A stretch of 63,298 nucleotides of DNA, from contig NZ_JPOC01000062.1 in NCBI RefSeq assembly GCF_000738775.1, positions 1 through 63,298 of the forward strand, read 5' to 3'. Positions 7,958-17,318 of this stretch are shown here, one piece after another. The notes beneath the pieces are model-generated. The model worked only from the letters and a program-made list of their open reading frames with translations, had not been told where the DNA came from and ran no database searches. The stretch's first letter is position 1. Every line of letters starts with the position of its first letter. The position numbers and the translations under genes were made by a program. The stretch is from Prescottella defluvii (lineage in GTDB: Bacteria; Actinomycetota; Actinomycetes; Mycobacteriales; Mycobacteriaceae).

Positions 7958-9321
7958 CCCGGCCGCGCGGCCGCAGGTGGTGGGCCATGGCCGCATTCGT
8001 GGCGGCCTTCGGTGCGGCCGCGGCGCCGATCGCGGTCGCCGGCCTGCTCGGTACCGTCGCGATGCTGGCAGTGGGGGTCGGTGGCGTCGCCGCGACCGTG
8101 GCGGCGTCGTACCGGTTCCTCACCAGTCGCGGTGTGCTGCGGGCGATCTCGGCGGGCCTGGCGGTGCTCGCGCCGGTCGTCGTGCTCGTCCTCTTTCTCC
8201 GTGCCGGTCTGGTGTGGGTGGTGGTCCTCTCGTGCGCGCTGCTGCTCGTGGCCGTGCTGTGCGCCCGGGTCGCGTTGCGGGAGCCCGGGAAGGACGCGAT
8301 GCCGGAGGGGCGCGCGCCGGCACCGCGGCGGCCGTTCCTCCTGATGAATCCGCGGTCGGGCGGGGGCAAGGTGGCGAAATTCGATCTGCAGCGCAAGGCC
8401 GAAGACCTCGGCGCCGAGGTGGTTCTGCTCGATGGGCCGGACACCGCCGACGTGGCCGCGCTGGCCCGCGCCGCCGTCGAGCGTGGCGCGGATCTGCTGG
8501 GCGTCGCCGGCGGGGACGGCACCCAGGCGCTGGTGGCCGCCGTCGCCGCCGAGTACGATGTGCCGTTCCTGGTGATCAGCGCCGGAACCCGCAACCACTT
8601 CGCGCTGGACCTCGGGCTGGACCGAGACGACCCCGCCACGTGCCTCGATGCGCTGGACGACGGTGTCGAACTGCGTGTCGACCTGGGCTGGATGGACGGG
8701 CACCCGTTCGTCAACAACGCCTCGTTCGGGGTGTACGCCGAGTTGGTGCAGAGCCCGGCCTACCGGGACGACAAGACCGGCACGGTGCTGCAGATGCTGC
8801 CGGAGCTGCTCGACAGCCATCGGGCCTGTCGGCTCACCGTGCAGTTCGGTGACGTGACGGCGACCGGTCCGCAGGCGGTCCTGGTGAGCAACGGGCCCTA
8901 CCGCACCGGTGACCTCGCGGGACTGGGACGCCGAGAGAGCCTGGACAGCGGCGTCCTCGGGGTGGTGACGGTGTCGGTGAACAGTGCCGGACAGGCCGTC
9001 GGACTGTTGCAGGGCGTCCACGCGCGGGGCGTGGACACGGCCCGCGCGACCGAGGTCGTCGTCGATGCCGACCGGTCGTCGATACCGGTCGGTGTCGACG
9101 GCGAATCCCGGATGGTCCGCACTCCGGTGCGGTGCACCGTTGCCCCCGCGGCCCTGCGGGTGCGGGTGCCTCGGCACCGTCCCGGTGTACGCCCGCCGCA
9201 GCCGGGAATGGAACTGGCGCGACTGTACCGGCTGACGGGGTGGCCGACCGGCCCTACTGGCCGACGAGTTCGAGCGCCAGGCGCACGTACAGGTTCACTT
9301 CCTCCACCGCGTACAGGATGA
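7954..9321 (+). CDS. Membrane-anchored diacylglycerol kinase family protein
   Basis: The 455-residue product joins about four N-terminal membrane segments (residues 10-115) to a diacylglycerol/sphingosine kinase catalytic domain. That domain has NPRSGGGK (132-139), the nucleotide loop GGDGT (186-190) and SAGTRNHFALDLGLD. It probably phosphorylates a lipid at the membrane, since soluble family members are lipid kinases. ATG 7954 overlaps the DUF2252 stop. The reading frame continues to 9321 and overlaps the 3' end of the convergent gene at 9254-9571 by 68 bases, so the last 20 or so residues (RRVRAPGARTG region) may be unconstrained. Confidence 0.88.
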   Translation: MTRPRGRRWWAMAAFVAAFGAAAAPIAVAGLLGTVAMLAVGVGGVAATVAASYRFLTSRGVLRAISAGLAVLAPVVVLVLFLRAGLVWVVVLSCALLLVAVLCARVALREPGKDAMPEGRAPAPRRPFLLMNPRSGGGKVAKFDLQRKAEDLGAEVVLLDGPDTADVAALARAAVERGADLLGVAGGDGTQALVAAVAAEYDVPFLVISAGTRNHFALDLGLDRDDPATCLDALDDGVELRVDLGWMDGHPFVNNASFGVYAELVQSPAYRDDKTGTVLQMLPELLDSHRACRLTVQFGDVTATGPQAVLVSNGPYRTGDLAGLGRRESLDSGVLGVVTVSVNSAGQAVGLLQGVHARGVDTARATEVVVDADRSSIPVGVDGESRMVRTPVRCTVAPAALRVRVPRHRPGVRPPQPGMELARLYRLTGWPTGPTGRRVRAPGARTGSLPPPRTG

Positions 9322-9571
9322 CGACCTCGAGGCTGTCCCGGTGATCGCTGCGCGCGGTCAGCGAGATCCGGGGCGGCTCGGCGTCGGCGTGCAGCGTGAG
9401 ATCGCTGCGCCTGCTCGCACTCATGCGTTCGAAGGCCTCGGCCCACTCGCGGCGGATGTCGCCGTCGAGTTCGGCGTCGACACGGACGATGTCGCCCGAC
9501 ACGGTCGAAACGACATTGCTGACCTTGACCGGAGCCCACCGACGTTCGGTGGCCCGCGACTGCTGGCCCAT
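9254..9571 (-). CDS. Conserved hypothetical protein, 105 residues
   Basis: A small soluble acidic protein preceded by GAGGGG a few bases before the ATG. It reads VSTVSGDIVRVDAELDGDIRREWAEAFERM, then LEVVILYAVEEVNLYVRLALELVGQ. There are no cysteines, signal peptide or membrane segment, and I do not recognise the family. It overlaps the convergent diacylglycerol kinase gene by 68 bases. Coding potential looks real from its amphipathic helices and balanced composition. Confidence 0.65.
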   Translation of the reverse strand: MGQQSRATERRWAPVKVSNVVSTVSGDIVRVDAELDGDIRREWAEAFERMSASRRSDLTLHADAEPPRISLTARSDHRDSLEVVILYAVEEVNLYVRLALELVGQ

Positions 9572-9676
9572 TGCCCCTCACTTCTGATCAGGTTGACCGC
9601 CCACCATATCCAACTTCCGGGCAAAAGCAACAAAGCATCGACGCAGGTCACGGCGCTGCAGTCGGGGCGATCGGGG

Positions 9677-11284
9677 TCAGGGCAACAGGATCCTGCGGGC
9701 ATGACGGATCTCCGGAATCCCGATGAGCTTGGACGCCAGCGCGAAGGCCGCGACGCCGGTGACCGTTCCGGCGGCCAGGGCGACGACCGCTCCGGTTCGG
9801 GGATCCCCCAGTTGGTTTTTCGTCGCGTAGGTGGCCGCGAGGCAGACGGCACCGGAGAGCGCCGCTGCAGCGGCGACCCGGACCGCGGTGTCGCGTACAT
9901 GGTGGAAGCCCAGTAGCCCGAATCGTCGTCGCAGCAGGATGTGTCCGAGCATCGCTCCCACGACGTAGGACAGGGAACCGGCCACACACAGCATCAGGAC
10001 CACGCCCTGATCGGGCATTGTCGTCGTGGCGACCCCGATGGCCGCGATCTTCGTGGTGACCATCGCGATGTTGATCAACGCGGGCGTGCGGGTGTCCTGG
10101 TCGGCGTAGAAGACCCGGAGTTGGAGCATCACGATCGCGAACGGCGCCAACCCGAACGCGGAAACGGCCAGAGCCGTTCCGATCAGGTGCGCGTCGGCCG
10201 GGTCCACGCGGCCCACGAAGATGACGGTCGCCAACGTCGGCCCCAGGACCATCAGGGCGGCGGTGACCGGGACGAGAGCGACCACCGAGTATCGGGCGCC
10301 GCGGCCGAGGTCGGCGAGGACCGCGGCGTGATCGTTCTTCGCGACGGCGCGCGCGATGCGGGGCATCAGCACCGTCAGGAGCGACACACCCAGAATTCCG
10401 TACGGCACCTGGAAGAGGAGGTCCGCGTAGGTGTAGGTGGACACGCCACCGTGACTGAACGCGACACGGAGCACCACCACGACACCGATCTGGCTCGTGA
10501 CGACGTAGGCGAGGACCCAGCCGACCAGGGGCAGTCCGACGCGGACGGGACGCCACGTGTACGGCAGTAGCCGCACCCTCCAACGCCAGCGGAAACCGTT
10601 GCGCCGCAGCGCGAGCACGACGGTGGCCGCCTGTCCGACGATGCCCAGTGTGGTGCCGGCGCCGATCACTGCCACCTGAGCGACGGTCATGGACTGTGGG
10701 GTGAGGGTGACCGGTCCGGGCAGCAGGACGAACACCGCCGCCGTGACCAGGACGATGATGTTGTTGACCACGGGCGCCCACGCCGCGGGGCCGTGGACAC
10801 CGCGGACATCGAGCACCGCCGTCGCCAGGGCGGCCAGTCCGTAGAAGAAGATCTCGGGCAGCAGCAGGTACGCGAACACCGTCGTCAGTTCCCGCTGCGC
10901 GGCGTCGTCGACGAACACCGACGCGATCAACGGGGCGGACAGGACGGCGAGCACGGTCACCGCCGCCATCGCGACTGTCGCGCTCGCCATCAGGCGCTGC
11001 GTGAACCGGGTGTCCACCCGCCCGCCGCGCAGTCGCGAGCGCGTCAGGACCGGGATGAGCACGCTCGTGAGCACACCGCCGAGCAGCAGTGCGTAGACCA
11101 TGTTGGGAAAACTGTTCGCGCCGTTGTAGGCGTCGCCGACCATGGCAGTGCCCAGCACGGCGGCCAGCGCCGCCGTACGGACGAACCCCGTCACCCGGCT
11201 GACCGTCCCGGCGACCGCGACCCGTCCTCCTGCCTGTGCGACGTGGCGTTCCGGGCCGTCATCCTGCCTGCGATGTCTCCCCAC
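9677..11284 (-). CDS. murJ: MurJ-type lipid II flippase (MVIN family)
   Basis: A 535-residue polytopic membrane protein with about 14 hydrophobic segments. The N-terminal part has AVAGTVSRVTGFVRTAALAAVLG followed by GDAYNGANSFPNMVYALLLGGVL, hallmark of the MurJ/MviN flippases that move lipid-linked peptidoglycan precursor across the membrane. Further MurJ-like blocks are YADLLFQVPYGILGVSLLTVLMPR and the repeated RVFYADQDTRTP. The start is the GTG at 11284, and map is transcribed divergently 139 bases away. Mycobacterial MurJ is longer and carries C-terminal pseudokinase and sugar-binding domains; this protein stops at the transmembrane core, so it could be a paralogue rather than the main MurJ. 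Confidence 0.8.
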   Translation of the reverse strand: MGRHRRQDDGPERHVAQAGGRVAVAGTVSRVTGFVRTAALAAVLGTAMVGDAYNGANSFPNMVYALLLGGVLTSVLIPVLTRSRLRGGRVDTRFTQRLMASATVAMAAVTVLAVLSAPLIASVFVDDAAQRELTTVFAYLLLPEIFFYGLAALATAVLDVRGVHGPAAWAPVVNNIIVLVTAAVFVLLPGPVTLTPQSMTVAQVAVIGAGTTLGIVGQAATVVLALRRNGFRWRWRVRLLPYTWRPVRVGLPLVGWVLAYVVTSQIGVVVVLRVAFSHGGVSTYTYADLLFQVPYGILGVSLLTVLMPRIARAVAKNDHAAVLADLGRGARYSVVALVPVTAALMVLGPTLATVIFVGRVDPADAHLIGTALAVSAFGLAPFAIVMLQLRVFYADQDTRTPALINIAMVTTKIAAIGVATTTMPDQGVVLMLCVAGSLSYVVGAMLGHILLRRRFGLLGFHHVRDTAVRVAAAAALSGAVCLAATYATKNQLGDPRTGAVVALAAGTVTGVAAFALASKLIGIPEIRHARRILLP

Positions 11285-11411
11285 GATGTCAGGCTCTCAC
11301 AGCCCGAGACGGGCCGGCCGGACCTTGCAGGGTGGCCGTCACGAGAACGTGGGGAGGGCGTCGGGGAGGGTCTGGGGGAGGTAAGCGCACGGGCCGCCGG
11401 GTGGCGCGGTC

Positions 11412-11417
11412 TACCCT
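11412..11417 (+). promoter_or_regulatory. -10 element for leaderless map transcript
   Basis: TACCCT ends six bases before the map ATG at 11424 and there is no Shine-Dalgarno sequence between. This spacing places the transcription start at or next to the start codon, as in many actinobacterial leaderless genes. Confidence 0.5.
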
Positions 11418-11423
11418 GAACCC

Positions 11424-12281
11424 ATGTCTGTTCGCACTGCGCTCGTCCCCGGAACCGTCTCGCCCGTCCTCGATGTCCCCAAGAGCATCGAGCGTCCCGA
11501 GTACGTCTGGAAGGCGACGGCCAGGGAGGGCAACGAGCCGTGGGTGCAGACGCCCGAGACCATCGAGAAGATGCGGGTGGCGAGCCGGATCGCCGCGCGA
11601 GCGCTGCAGGAGGCCGGCAACGCCGTCGCGCCCGGCGTCACCACCGACGAGCTGGACCGCATCGCGCACGAGTACATGTGCGATCACGGCGCCTACCCGT
11701 CGACGCTCGGCTACCGCGGCTTCCCGAAGTCGTGCTGCACGTCCCTCAACGAGGTCATCTGCCACGGCATCCCCGACTCGACCGTCATCCAGGACGGTGA
11801 CATCGTCAACATCGACGTCACCGCCTACATCGACGGTGTCCACGGCGACACCAACGCGACGTTCCTCGCCGGTGACGTCTCCGAGGAGAACCGCCTGCTG
11901 GTCGAGCGCACCCGCGAGGCCACGATGCGTGCCATCAAGGCGGTCAAGCCGGGCCGCGAGCTCAACGTCATCGGCCGCGTCATCGAGTCGTACGCCAATC
12001 GCTTCGGCTACGGCGTCGTGCGGGACTTCACCGGCCACGGCATCGGTGAGACCTTCCACAACGGCCTGGTGATCCTGCACTACGACCAGCCGAACGTCGA
12101 CACCGTCATCGAGCCGGGCATGGTGTTCACGATCGAGCCGATGATCAACCTCGGCACCGTCGACTACGACATCTGGGAGGACGGCTGGACCGTCGTCACC
12201 AAGGACCGCAAGTGGACCGCGCAGTTCGAGCACACGATCGTCGTCACCGAGACCGGCAACGAGATCCTGACGCTGCCCTGA
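11424..12281 (+). CDS. map: Type I methionyl aminopeptidase
   Basis: Removes the initiator methionine from new proteins in the cytosol. The 285-residue protein has the metal ligands and neighbours of the family: [20 protein letters not shown] and GDTNATF (two Asp), GHGIGETFH (His), FTIEPMI (Glu) and QFEHTIVVT (Glu). The N-terminal extension of about 40 residues with a proline-rich SH3-ligand-like stretch ([13 protein letters not shown]) matches the MapB type of mycobacteria. It appears to be leaderless. cobQ starts two bases after the stop. Confidence 0.95.
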   Translation: MSVRTALVPGTVSPVLDVPKSIERPEYVWKATAREGNEPWVQTPETIEKMRVASRIAARALQEAGNAVAPGVTTDELDRIAHEYMCDHGAYPSTLGYRGFPKSCCTSLNEVICHGIPDSTVIQDGDIVNIDVTAYIDGVHGDTNATFLAGDVSEENRLLVERTREATMRAIKAVKPGRELNVIGRVIESYANRFGYGVVRDFTGHGIGETFHNGLVILHYDQPNVDTVIEPGMVFTIEPMINLGTVDYDIWEDGWTVVTKDRKWTAQFEHTIVVTETGNEILTLP

Positions 12282-12282
12282 C

Positions 12283-13809
12283 ATGGGACTGAGCGGATCC
12301 CTGCTGGTCGCGGGCACCACGTCCGACGCCGGCAAGAGCGTCCTCGTCGCCGGACTGTGCCGGATGCTGGCGCGGCGCGGAGTGAAGGTGGCGCCGTTCA
12401 AGGCGCAGAACATGTCGAACAACTCCGTCGTCACGCTCGACGGCGGGGAGATCGGACGCGCGCAGGCGCTGCAGGCGCGGGCGTGCGGGCTCGAGCCGAG
12501 TGTGCGGTTCAACCCGGTACTGCTCAAGCCGGGCGGTGACCGCACCTCGCAGCTCGTGGTCCGCGGCAAGGCCGTCACCACCGTCGGTGCCCGCGACTAC
12601 ATCACCCACCGCGAATGGCTGCGGGAGATCGTCGCCGACGAGCTGTCCGCGCTGCGCGGAGAGTTCGACGTCGTGATCTGCGAGGGCGCCGGATCGCCCG
12701 CGGAGATCAACCTGCGGGCTACCGATCTGGCGAACATGGGGCTGGCGCAGGCCGCGCAGCTACCGGTGATCGTGGTCGGCGACATCGACCGCGGGGGAGT
12801 GCTCGCGCACCTGTTCGGCACCGTCGCGGTCCTCGCGCCCGAGGACCAGGCGCTGATCGCCGGTTTCGTGATCAACAAGTTCCGCGGCGACGTCAGCCTG
12901 CTCGAACCCGGACTCGACCAGCTGACGGCGCTCACCGGGCGCCCCACCCTCGGGGTGATCCCGTTCGCCGAGGACCTGTGGCTCGACGCCGAGGACTCCC
13001 TCGGTGTCGTCGGGGACGCGTCCGTCGGCCGGCCCGGTTCGCCGGTCGGCGACGAATGGCTGCGCGTCGCCGCGATCCGGCTGCCGCGCATCTCCAACTC
13101 CACCGACGTCGAGGCGCTCGCGTGCGAGCCGGGCGTCGCGGTGCACTGGGTGAGTGAACCGTCACGCCTGGCCGACGTCGACCTCGTCGTCGTTCCCGGC
13201 AGCAAGTCGACGGTCACCGATCTGGAGTGGTTGCGGCGCAGCGGAATCGGAGACGCCCTGGTGCGCCGCGCGGAGGCGGGCGGTGCGATCCTCGGCATCT
13301 GCGGCGGGTACCAGATGCTCGGCGCCGTGATCGACGACGGCGTCGAATCCGGTGTCGGGGAGGTGCCCGGGCTGGGGATCCTGGACCTCGAGATCGAGTT
13401 CGCACCCGACAAGGTACTCGCGCAGGTCGACGGTGACGCCGACGGAGTTCCGGTGCGCGGCTACGAGATCCACCACGGGCGGGTCCGCCGCAACGGTGAC
13501 GCGCCGCTGCTGAGCGGCGCCGACGGCGCCAAGGAGGGCAGTGTCCGCGGCAGTGTCCGCGGCACCCACTGGCACGGACTGTTCGAGAGCGACGAGTTCC
13601 GGCGACGGTACCTGGCCGAGGTGGCGAAGGCGGCGGGCCGGAGCGGCTTCGTCGTCGCCCCGGACACCGACGTCGCGCAGGTGCGGGAGTCGCAGTTGGA
13701 TCTGCTCGCCGACCTCGTCGAGCAGCACCTCGACATCGGCGCGCTCGACGCGCTGCTGGCAGGCGGCGCGCCGAGCGGAATGCCCACGATCAGCTCGTCG
13801 CTCGCCTGA
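12283..13809 (+). CDS. cobQ: Cobyric acid synthase
   Basis: CobQ uses glutamine and ATP to amidate four side chains of adenosylcobyrinate diamide in B12 synthesis. The 508-residue protein has an N-terminal CobQ/CobB P-loop domain ([15 protein letters not shown] at about 10-24, then [11 protein letters not shown], family-specific) and a C-terminal class I glutamine amidotransferase-like domain with the nucleophile Cys340 in [10 protein letters not shown] and a late GTHWHGLFE. It begins two bases after map. The other B12 genes lie 16-21 kb downstream, so it is separated from the riboswitch-led cob operon. Its 3' end overlaps the convergent ABC permease by 20 bases. Confidence 0.95.
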   Translation: MGLSGSLLVAGTTSDAGKSVLVAGLCRMLARRGVKVAPFKAQNMSNNSVVTLDGGEIGRAQALQARACGLEPSVRFNPVLLKPGGDRTSQLVVRGKAVTTVGARDYITHREWLREIVADELSALRGEFDVVICEGAGSPAEINLRATDLANMGLAQAAQLPVIVVGDIDRGGVLAHLFGTVAVLAPEDQALIAGFVINKFRGDVSLLEPGLDQLTALTGRPTLGVIPFAEDLWLDAEDSLGVVGDASVGRPGSPVGDEWLRVAAIRLPRISNSTDVEALACEPGVAVHWVSEPSRLADVDLVVVPGSKSTVTDLEWLRRSGIGDALVRRAEAGGAILGICGGYQMLGAVIDDGVESGVGEVPGLGILDLEIEFAPDKVLAQVDGDADGVPVRGYEIHHGRVRRNGDAPLLSGADGAKEGSVRGSVRGTHWHGLFESDEFRRRYLAEVAKAAGRSGFVVAPDTDVAQVRESQLDLLADLVEQHLDIGALDALLAGGAPSGMPTISSSLA

Positions 13810-14533
13810 CAACCACCCAGGTCGCGGCGATCGCCGCCGCGGCGGCGGCCACCGGAACCACCGCGAGCGTCATCGCGCGGGGCGCGTCGACGAACCAGGA
13901 CCCGATCGCCGGCCACCACTGTGCCCAGGTGATGACGACGGCGGCGAGGCCCGACACCCCGATCGTGCCGATGCCAGCGACGAGGAATCCGATGGTCCGC
14001 CAGCGCTGGTGCACCGCGCCCAGCAGCATCGAGATCGAGGTGGTCAGCAGCAGGCTCGCGAAGAAGGCGGCGGTCTGCAGCACACTCGAATCCGTCGCGA
14101 AGCGCAGGATGCCGAACATGCGCATCCCGACGCCCCACCCGCCGGTCGCGGCCTCGATCACCGACAGTAGTTGAAGCACTGCAGCGAACGCGGCCGACTG
14201 GACCACCGCGACGACGGTGGTCGAGGCGAAGAATTGGCGCCGCGTCACGCCCAGTCCGAGTGCGAACGGGAATGTCTGCGTCATCGCCTGCGCATAGAAC
14301 GCCACGACGAAGCCGTACAGCGCGAGCACGGCGCCGGTGACCTGGGTGTCGTCGCCGGTGTCGATCAGCGCGAAGATCGTGAGGTTGATGGCGAACGTGA
14401 CGGCGAGGATCGCGGCGGGCGCCGCCAGCAGCAGCGGCCACGACACCGCATGGAGTCGGCAGACCGCCAGGAGGCGCCGGGAATCGGTCCGCGGCGGGCG
14501 CGCCGGAGCGGCGGTGGGGGTGGCGACGGTCAT
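13790..14533 (-). CDS. ABC-2 type permease of the YtrA-linked transporter
   Basis: A 247-residue membrane protein with about six hydrophobic segments (for example [25 protein letters not shown] and the closing [23 protein letters not shown]). Its ATG overlaps the stop of the ATPase gene upstream by four bases. It likely forms the membrane part of a small ABC exporter with that ATPase. The motif TRRQFFAST is often seen in such permeases. The substrate is unknown; YtrA-controlled transporters in other Gram-positive bacteria respond to cell-wall-active compounds. The stop at 13790 lies inside the end of cobQ on the other strand. Confidence 0.82.
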   Translation of the reverse strand: MTVATPTAAPARPPRTDSRRLLAVCRLHAVSWPLLLAAPAAILAVTFAINLTIFALIDTGDDTQVTGAVLALYGFVVAFYAQAMTQTFPFALGLGVTRRQFFASTTVVAVVQSAAFAAVLQLLSVIEAATGGWGVGMRMFGILRFATDSSVLQTAAFFASLLLTTSISMLLGAVHQRWRTIGFLVAGIGTIGVSGLAAVVITWAQWWPAIGSWFVDAPRAMTLAVVPVAAAAAAIAATWVVVRRATS

Positions 14534-15450
14534 GGTCGGGTCTCCTTGCCGGAATCGGGTCGGCTGTCGAGGGCATCGCGAATCGTGATCTGCTGCAGGG
14601 ACACCGGTGACAGTTCGATGTCGGAGCGGGCGGCCTCGGCGCGGTCCGACGCGGTGATGGTGCCGCGGATGGTGGCACGCGCGAAGCCGCCGAGGTCCTC
14701 GCGATGCAGGACGGTCTTGCCCACCGTGAAGGCGTCGATCAACGTGGCCCGTCCGCTGGCCAGCACGTGCCGGCTGCGCAGGTCGTCGGTGTCGGCATCG
14801 GTGGTGACGCGGCCGCCGTCGATCACGATGACGTGCTCGAGCAGATCGGCGACCTCGTCGATCAGGTGCGTGGACAGCACCACCGTGCGCGGGTGTTCCG
14901 CGTAGTCGGCGAGCAGCCTGTCGTAGAACAACTCGCGGGCCACCGCGTCGAGCCCCAGGTACGGCTCGTCGAACAGGGTCAGCGGGGCGCGGGACGCCAG
15001 TCCGATGACGATGCCGAGTGCCGACGTCATGCCGCGCGAGAGCTTCTTGACCCGGCGGCGCTCGGGAAGCTGGAAGTCGTCCATCAATCGACCGGCGAAG
15101 TCGCCGTCCCATCCCGGCAGCAGGAGTTCGGCCGCGGTGAGAACGTGCTTGACCTTGAGGTCGTCCGGATACCGCTGGCTCTCCTTGATGAAGCACAGAT
15201 TCCGCAGTACATCCGCGTTCTCGAACGGTGCTCCACCGAAAGCGCTGACCTCCCCGGCGCTCGGCAGTTCCTGGCCGGTGAGGATCTTCATCAGTGTGGT
15301 CTTGCCCGCGCCGTTGCGGCCGAGCAGGCCGTAGATCTTTTCCGCCCGCAGGTCGAAGGTGACGTCCTCGAGTGCGGTGACGTCGCCGTACCGCTTCCCG
15401 ATCGCCCGCACCGAGACGACGGTGTCCCGGTCGATGTGTGTGATGGTCAT
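14530..15450 (-). CDS. ABC transporter ATP-binding protein of the YtrA operon
   Basis: A 306-residue ATPase with Walker A GRNGAGKTT (about 42-50), a Q-loop near CFIKESQ, Walker B APLTLFDEP and the switch His in VLSTHLIDEV. The signature motif is LSRGM rather than LSGGQ, as in the YtrB-like group. The C-terminal 80 residues are a separate accessory region (GRATLIDAFTVGKTVLHREDLGG). ATG 15450 overlaps the regulator stop by four bases, and the gene is coupled in turn to the permease, giving a three-gene operon regulator-ATPase-permease. Confidence 0.9.
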   Translation of the reverse strand: MTITHIDRDTVVSVRAIGKRYGDVTALEDVTFDLRAEKIYGLLGRNGAGKTTLMKILTGQELPSAGEVSAFGGAPFENADVLRNLCFIKESQRYPDDLKVKHVLTAAELLLPGWDGDFAGRLMDDFQLPERRRVKKLSRGMTSALGIVIGLASRAPLTLFDEPYLGLDAVARELFYDRLLADYAEHPRTVVLSTHLIDEVADLLEHVIVIDGGRVTTDADTDDLRSRHVLASGRATLIDAFTVGKTVLHREDLGGFARATIRGTITASDRAEAARSDIELSPVSLQQITIRDALDSRPDSGKETRP

Positions 15451-15812
15451 GGACGTTCCTCCCACTTGTCCAGCATGGATTTCAGCTCGGCGATGCTCAC
15501 TCCGAGCTTGTCCGCCTCGCGGACGAGCGGCGCGAGGTACTGCGCCGCGAACTGTTCGCGCCTGCGGAATCGGAGCGCGTCCCGGGCGCCGGTGGTGACG
15601 AACATGCCGATCCCTCTTCTCTTGTAGAGAACTCCGTCGGCGACGAGTTGGTTGAGGCCCTTCGCCGCCGTCGCCGGGTTGATCCGGTGGAAGGCGGCCA
15701 GTTCGTTGGTGGACGGCGCCTGCGACTCCTCCGGCAGTGAACCGTCGATGATCGCGTTCTCCACGAGCTCCGCGATCTGCTGGAAGAGGGGCTTGCCCTC
15801 CTCGTTCAGCAC
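15447..15812 (-). CDS. YtrA-subfamily GntR transcriptional regulator
   Basis: At 121 residues this is the short GntR type, with a winged helix (GKPLFQQIAELVENAIIDGSLPEESQAPSTNELA, then INPATAAKGLNQLVADGVLYKRRGIGMFV) and only a short C-terminal dimerisation tail, the defining feature of the YtrA group. The GTG at 15812 starts directly with the typical first helix. Such regulators repress their own ABC transporter operons by binding a palindrome. A perfect palindrome sits 27 bases upstream (15839-15864), so autoregulation of this operon is very likely. Confidence 0.88.
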   Translation of the reverse strand: MLNEEGKPLFQQIAELVENAIIDGSLPEESQAPSTNELAAFHRINPATAAKGLNQLVADGVLYKRRGIGMFVTTGARDALRFRRREQFAAQYLAPLVREADKLGVSIAELKSMLDKWEERP

Positions 15813-15838
15813 TGCGCCCCGCCCGCCGCGAGGCTGCT

Positions 15839-15864
15839 TGGTTCATTACTCATGTAATGAACCA
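15839..15864. promoter_or_regulatory. Palindromic operator of the YtrA operon
   Basis: An 11-base arm TGGTTCATTAC is followed by the spacer TCAT and the exact reverse complement of the arm, 26 bases in all. On the minus strand a TTATAT or TATATG element lies just upstream, so a bound regulator would block transcription initiation. The site is AT-rich in a GC-rich genome. It matches the GT(N)xAC-type palindromes known for YtrA regulators in general form. Confidence 0.8.
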
Positions 15865-16014
15865 TATAACTGGCGTGGGGGCCGGTCAATCCGGCATCGA
15901 GATCGCGCCGTGCGGGAGACCGTTTCGCGCGTTCGGCACGGGGAGGAGTGTTCCGGCACCTAAAATCCGGGGCGGTGCCGAACGGCCTGGACACTCGCGA
16001 TGACGGGAGCCGAC

Positions 16015-17277
16015 ATGCGCAGCAGATTCGAAACCGGGACAGGAATTCGTGTCGCGTGCGGTGCGGTGGCGGTGGCGCTCGCCCTCGCCGGATGTTCCTC
16101 CGGGGATTCGGGATCCGACGGCGCGGCCTCCAGCAGTGCACCGTCGAGCAGTTCGGTGCCCGCGACCACCACGGTGACGCTGCAGAAGGTCGACCAGGCG
16201 ACGCTGGACGGCATCGTCGCGAGTGTCGCCGAGAATCTGCAGATCCCCGGCGCCGTCGCGATCCTCAAGACCCCCGACGGCGACCTGACGGTGAAGTACG
16301 GCAACGGAACTCGGGGGCAAAACACTCCCGTCGACACCGTCGAGCACATCCGCATCGGCTCCAACACCAAGACCATGACCGGCACCGTGATCCTGCAGCT
16401 CGTGCAGGAGGGCAAGATCGCGCTGACGGACCCGGTCTCGAAGTTTCGGCCGGACGTGCCGAACGGCGACAACATCACCATCGAGCAGCTGCTCGACATG
16501 CGCAGTGGCCTGTTCAACTACACCGAGACCGCCGAGCTCAACGAGGCTCTCGACAACGACCCGCAGAAGCAGTGGAAGCCGGACGAACTCCTGGCGCTCG
16601 CGTTCTCGAATCCGCCGTACTTCCCGCCGGGGCAGGGCTACCACTACTCGAACACGAACATCGTGTTGCTGGGCCTGATCGCGGAGAGCCTCGACGGCAA
16701 GCCGCTGCCGCAGATCTTCCAGTCTCGGCTGTTCGGTCCGCTGGGACTGACCGGCACGTCGTTCCCGGACACCGCCGACAACACGATCCCGGCGCCCTAT
16801 TCGCGCGGCTACGTGTTCGGGACCAACATGGACACGTTGACCGAGCCGGCGCTGCCCGAGGCCATGCAAGCCGCCGCGAAGGACGGAACCCTCCAGCCCA
16901 ACGACGTCACCGACGTGAACCCGTCGTGGGCGTGGGCGGCCGGAGCCGGCATCTCCACCGCGAACGATCTCGTGACCTGGGTGCAGGCGCTGGTCGCCGG
17001 GAAACTGCTGGGCACCGACCTGCAGGCCCAGCGCCTCGCCAGCGTCCAGCCCACGGCCCCCGAACCCGGATCGGCCGAATACGGTTGGGGCATAGCGAAG
17101 ATGGGTCCGATGTTCGGGCACACCGGCGAACTGCCCGGCTTCAACTCCTTCATGGGTCACGACCCCGTCAACAAGGTGACGCTGGTGGTGTGGGCCAACC
17201 TGGCTCCGGCGGCGAACGGGCAGGATCCGGCGACCACCATGGCGAAGGAGATCATCGGCAAGGTCTATCCCGCATAG
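16015..17277 (+). CDS. Beta-lactamase/penicillin-binding-type serine hydrolase, lipoprotein
   Basis: A 420-residue exported lipoprotein. After a basic N-terminus it has the lipobox LALAGC (Cys about 26) and a Ser-rich linker, so it is anchored outside the membrane. The class C beta-lactamase/DD-peptidase fold shows Ser116-N-T-Lys119 (SxxK), Tyr211-S-Asn213 (YxN) and His369-T-Gly (HTG), the three catalytic elements. Likely roles are D-Ala-D-Ala peptidase or esterase activity on the envelope; a true beta-lactamase is less likely for a lipoprotein of this type. ATG 16015 was chosen over 16000 because GGGA lies six bases upstream of it. Confidence 0.88.
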   Translation: MRSRFETGTGIRVACGAVAVALALAGCSSGDSGSDGAASSSAPSSSSVPATTTVTLQKVDQATLDGIVASVAENLQIPGAVAILKTPDGDLTVKYGNGTRGQNTPVDTVEHIRIGSNTKTMTGTVILQLVQEGKIALTDPVSKFRPDVPNGDNITIEQLLDMRSGLFNYTETAELNEALDNDPQKQWKPDELLALAFSNPPYFPPGQGYHYSNTNIVLLGLIAESLDGKPLPQIFQSRLFGPLGLTGTSFPDTADNTIPAPYSRGYVFGTNMDTLTEPALPEAMQAAAKDGTLQPNDVTDVNPSWAWAAGAGISTANDLVTWVQALVAGKLLGTDLQAQRLASVQPTAPEPGSAEYGWGIAKMGPMFGHTGELPGFNSFMGHDPVNKVTLVVWANLAPAANGQDPATTMAKEIIGKVYPA

Positions 17278-17318
17278 GTGTCCGATTCCGTGACGTGGAT
17301 CGCGTACCGTTTCCAGCC

